Assembly (NCBI RefSeq): GCF_004027225.2
Contig: NC_046358.1
Span: 5,732,720 to 5,796,719 of the forward strand
From: Strigops habroptila
Taxonomy: Eukaryota > Chordata > Aves > Psittaciformes > Psittacidae
Direction of reading: 5' to 3'
Length of the DNA stretch: 64,000 bases
Part shown: positions 62,646 through 64,000 of the stretch, one piece after another
Layout of the letters: each line of letters begins with the position of its first letter
Position numbering within the stretch: the first letter of the stretch is position 1
Program-made: the position numbers and the translations under genes
The notes under the pieces: model-generated
Told to the model about the DNA's origin: nothing
The model's input: the letters and a program-made list of their open reading frames with translations, nothing else
Database searches by the model: none

Positions 62646-64000
62646 TTGCTCTAGAATGCAACTTACCATTGAACACAATGGAATATATGCTTCATAACAC
62701 TTACAAAAGCTGATAAAGAGATGTTATCTTGGAAACCAGTCAAGGTTTTAAAAGTGGGTTTAAAAAGTAACTGCACGTCCTACACCTTCATTGAATTCTG
62801 CTGCTTGTGACTTGTGGCTATTTCTCTTTTTAATAATACTTCTATTTTTCTTGCTGATGATTAAAAGATTCATAAAATGACAGAAATTTTACTGACTCCC
62901 TCTTGGAAAGGGTGAACTGGTATGTAAAGGGATGTTAAATGTGTAAGAAAGGTGGATACTTTTATTTCTCTAGTCCTCTCATTTCCACCATAGCTGTTTG
63001 TGATGTTATCTCAAAGGGGTTTACATAATAAGTGATATGGAGGCACGCTTAAACTGACCATCTTTTAAGATGTCTGGCTTTACCTGTTACAACATCCAGA
63101 GCTGGAGCTCTGGCATGCAGCAAACCCACTGCAGGGATTGGCATACTGTATTTAGGGGCTGCCTGTGTCTCACAGGAATCACGGCAGAGAACACTAACAG
63201 TAATTGTCTTCCATGAACCTAACGTGCTTGATGTAAAGGCTCTTGCTTTTACATCTGTAGTGCCCGTGGTTCTTTGCCATGACTGTTGTGTTAGGCATTA
63301 CTCTTCTATGGGATTTTTTTGTCTCTGCTGCATGAAGACTGGGCACTGTGATGCTTCTTCAATCTATTCTTTCTGTATCATCTTCCTTGTAGATTTCCAT
63401 TTCCCTGTACTAAAGATAGTAACTCTATGGATCTAGGGGCTTGTGATTCCGTAGTCTCCTGCTTTATTCATGCTGTGTATCTGGTTGCTCTGGGACTGTT
63501 ACCTTGGGAGTATTTGGCTGCTGTCCTGTTGTGGGTGAGTTTGTGTTCAGGTTTTTCAGCTTTCCAGGCATTTTTTTTTTTGCCTCTGTTATGCAGAACT
63601 GCTTGTTAAATGCTGAAGAGTTCCAGCCTGTGTATTTAGTCTAAGAGACTCTTGAGCTGCAGTCAGTGTTTCTGTGAGGAGCAGAACTTCTTGGCTGCTG
63701 TGAGCCCGGATGAAAGGCGACTCGCTATGTAAGGGCAGGAAAATAAGTTTTCATAAAGGCTTTATTAACATCAAACAGAGCTGATGTTTGTGGACATTTG
63801 CCTTGCTAAATTGTGGATGACTGAAACTCCTCGGATCAAGGAATTGTTTGTTGTTTAAAATAGAAGAAAAAGAAAAAAAGGGGCTTGAACAGCCGGAAGC
63901 CTTCTAATGACATGAGATACATGCCTATAGCAGGATGCTTAATGTTAGCACAACTTTGGGTTGTGAAAAGTAATAACAGAAGCTTTTCTTTTTCCTGAGG

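Larger units (their letters stand above)
59421..64000 (+). other. LRP4: LRP4 intron 1 (partial)
   Basis: The intron starts with GTAAGC and is open at the right edge. Exon 2 should encode the first cysteine-rich LDL-receptor class A repeat, and no such sequence is present. The first 650 bp belong to the CpG island. The rest is AT-rich with a MIR-like fragment near 62.6 kb and a short repeat/hairpin at 61.95 kb. Confidence 0.8.

Noticed and set aside
59421..64000. LRP4 exon 2
   Set aside because: No cysteine-rich LDL-receptor class A repeat was seen; it presumably lies beyond the right edge.
1..64000. CRISPR arrays, operons and other prokaryotic systems
   Set aside because: The window is vertebrate nuclear DNA with introns and LINE/LTR repeats; no regularly spaced direct-repeat array occurs.

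Overview
The window is vertebrate nuclear DNA, almost certainly from a bird. Six copies of the 3' end of CR1 LINEs are present, several still ending in the ATTCTATG-type tail. Three solo LTRs match endogenous-retrovirus LTR types that are very common in bird genomes. I cannot name the species. Most of the window is AT-rich intron and intergenic DNA. Two GC-rich CpG islands stand out, at about 45.4-46.2 kb and 58.8-60.1 kb, and each contains the first coding exon of a gene.

Two protein-coding genes can be supported, in head-to-head (divergent) arrangement. On the minus strand is the 5' part of CSTPP1 (C11orf49, centriolar satellite-associated tubulin polyglutamylase complex regulator 1). Exon 1 is at 45848-45803, exon 2 at 35530-35428 and exon 3 at 17947-17817. 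The three exons join in frame to give residues 1-93. Intron 3 runs off the left edge and I found no exon 4. On the plus strand is the first coding exon of LRP4 (59330-59420), which encodes the signal peptide; its intron 1 runs off the right edge. LRP4 and C11orf49 are also divergent neighbours on human 11p11.2, so gene identity and synteny support each other.

Layout: 1-17816 is CSTPP1 intron 3 (partial), with three solo LTRs, one CR1 copy and old SINE fragments. 17948-35427 is intron 2, with two CR1 copies. 35531-45802 is intron 1, with three CR1 copies. 45849-59329 is the 13.5 kb between the two start codons; it holds both CpG islands, a 37-bp tandem repeat carrying YY1-like motifs, and old CR1 fragments. 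59421-64000 is LRP4 intron 1.

The two genes are not known to act together. CSTPP1 works in tubulin polyglutamylation at centriolar satellites. LRP4 is a single-pass membrane receptor used in agrin/MuSK signalling at the neuromuscular junction and in Wnt modulation. I saw no convincing new biological system. The most useful observations are a GC-AG intron in CSTPP1, the YY1-motif repeat at its promoter, a CR1 copy ending 37 bp from a splice donor, an LTR with an intact target-site duplication and a microhomology deletion, and a potential upstream ORF in the LRP4 leader.
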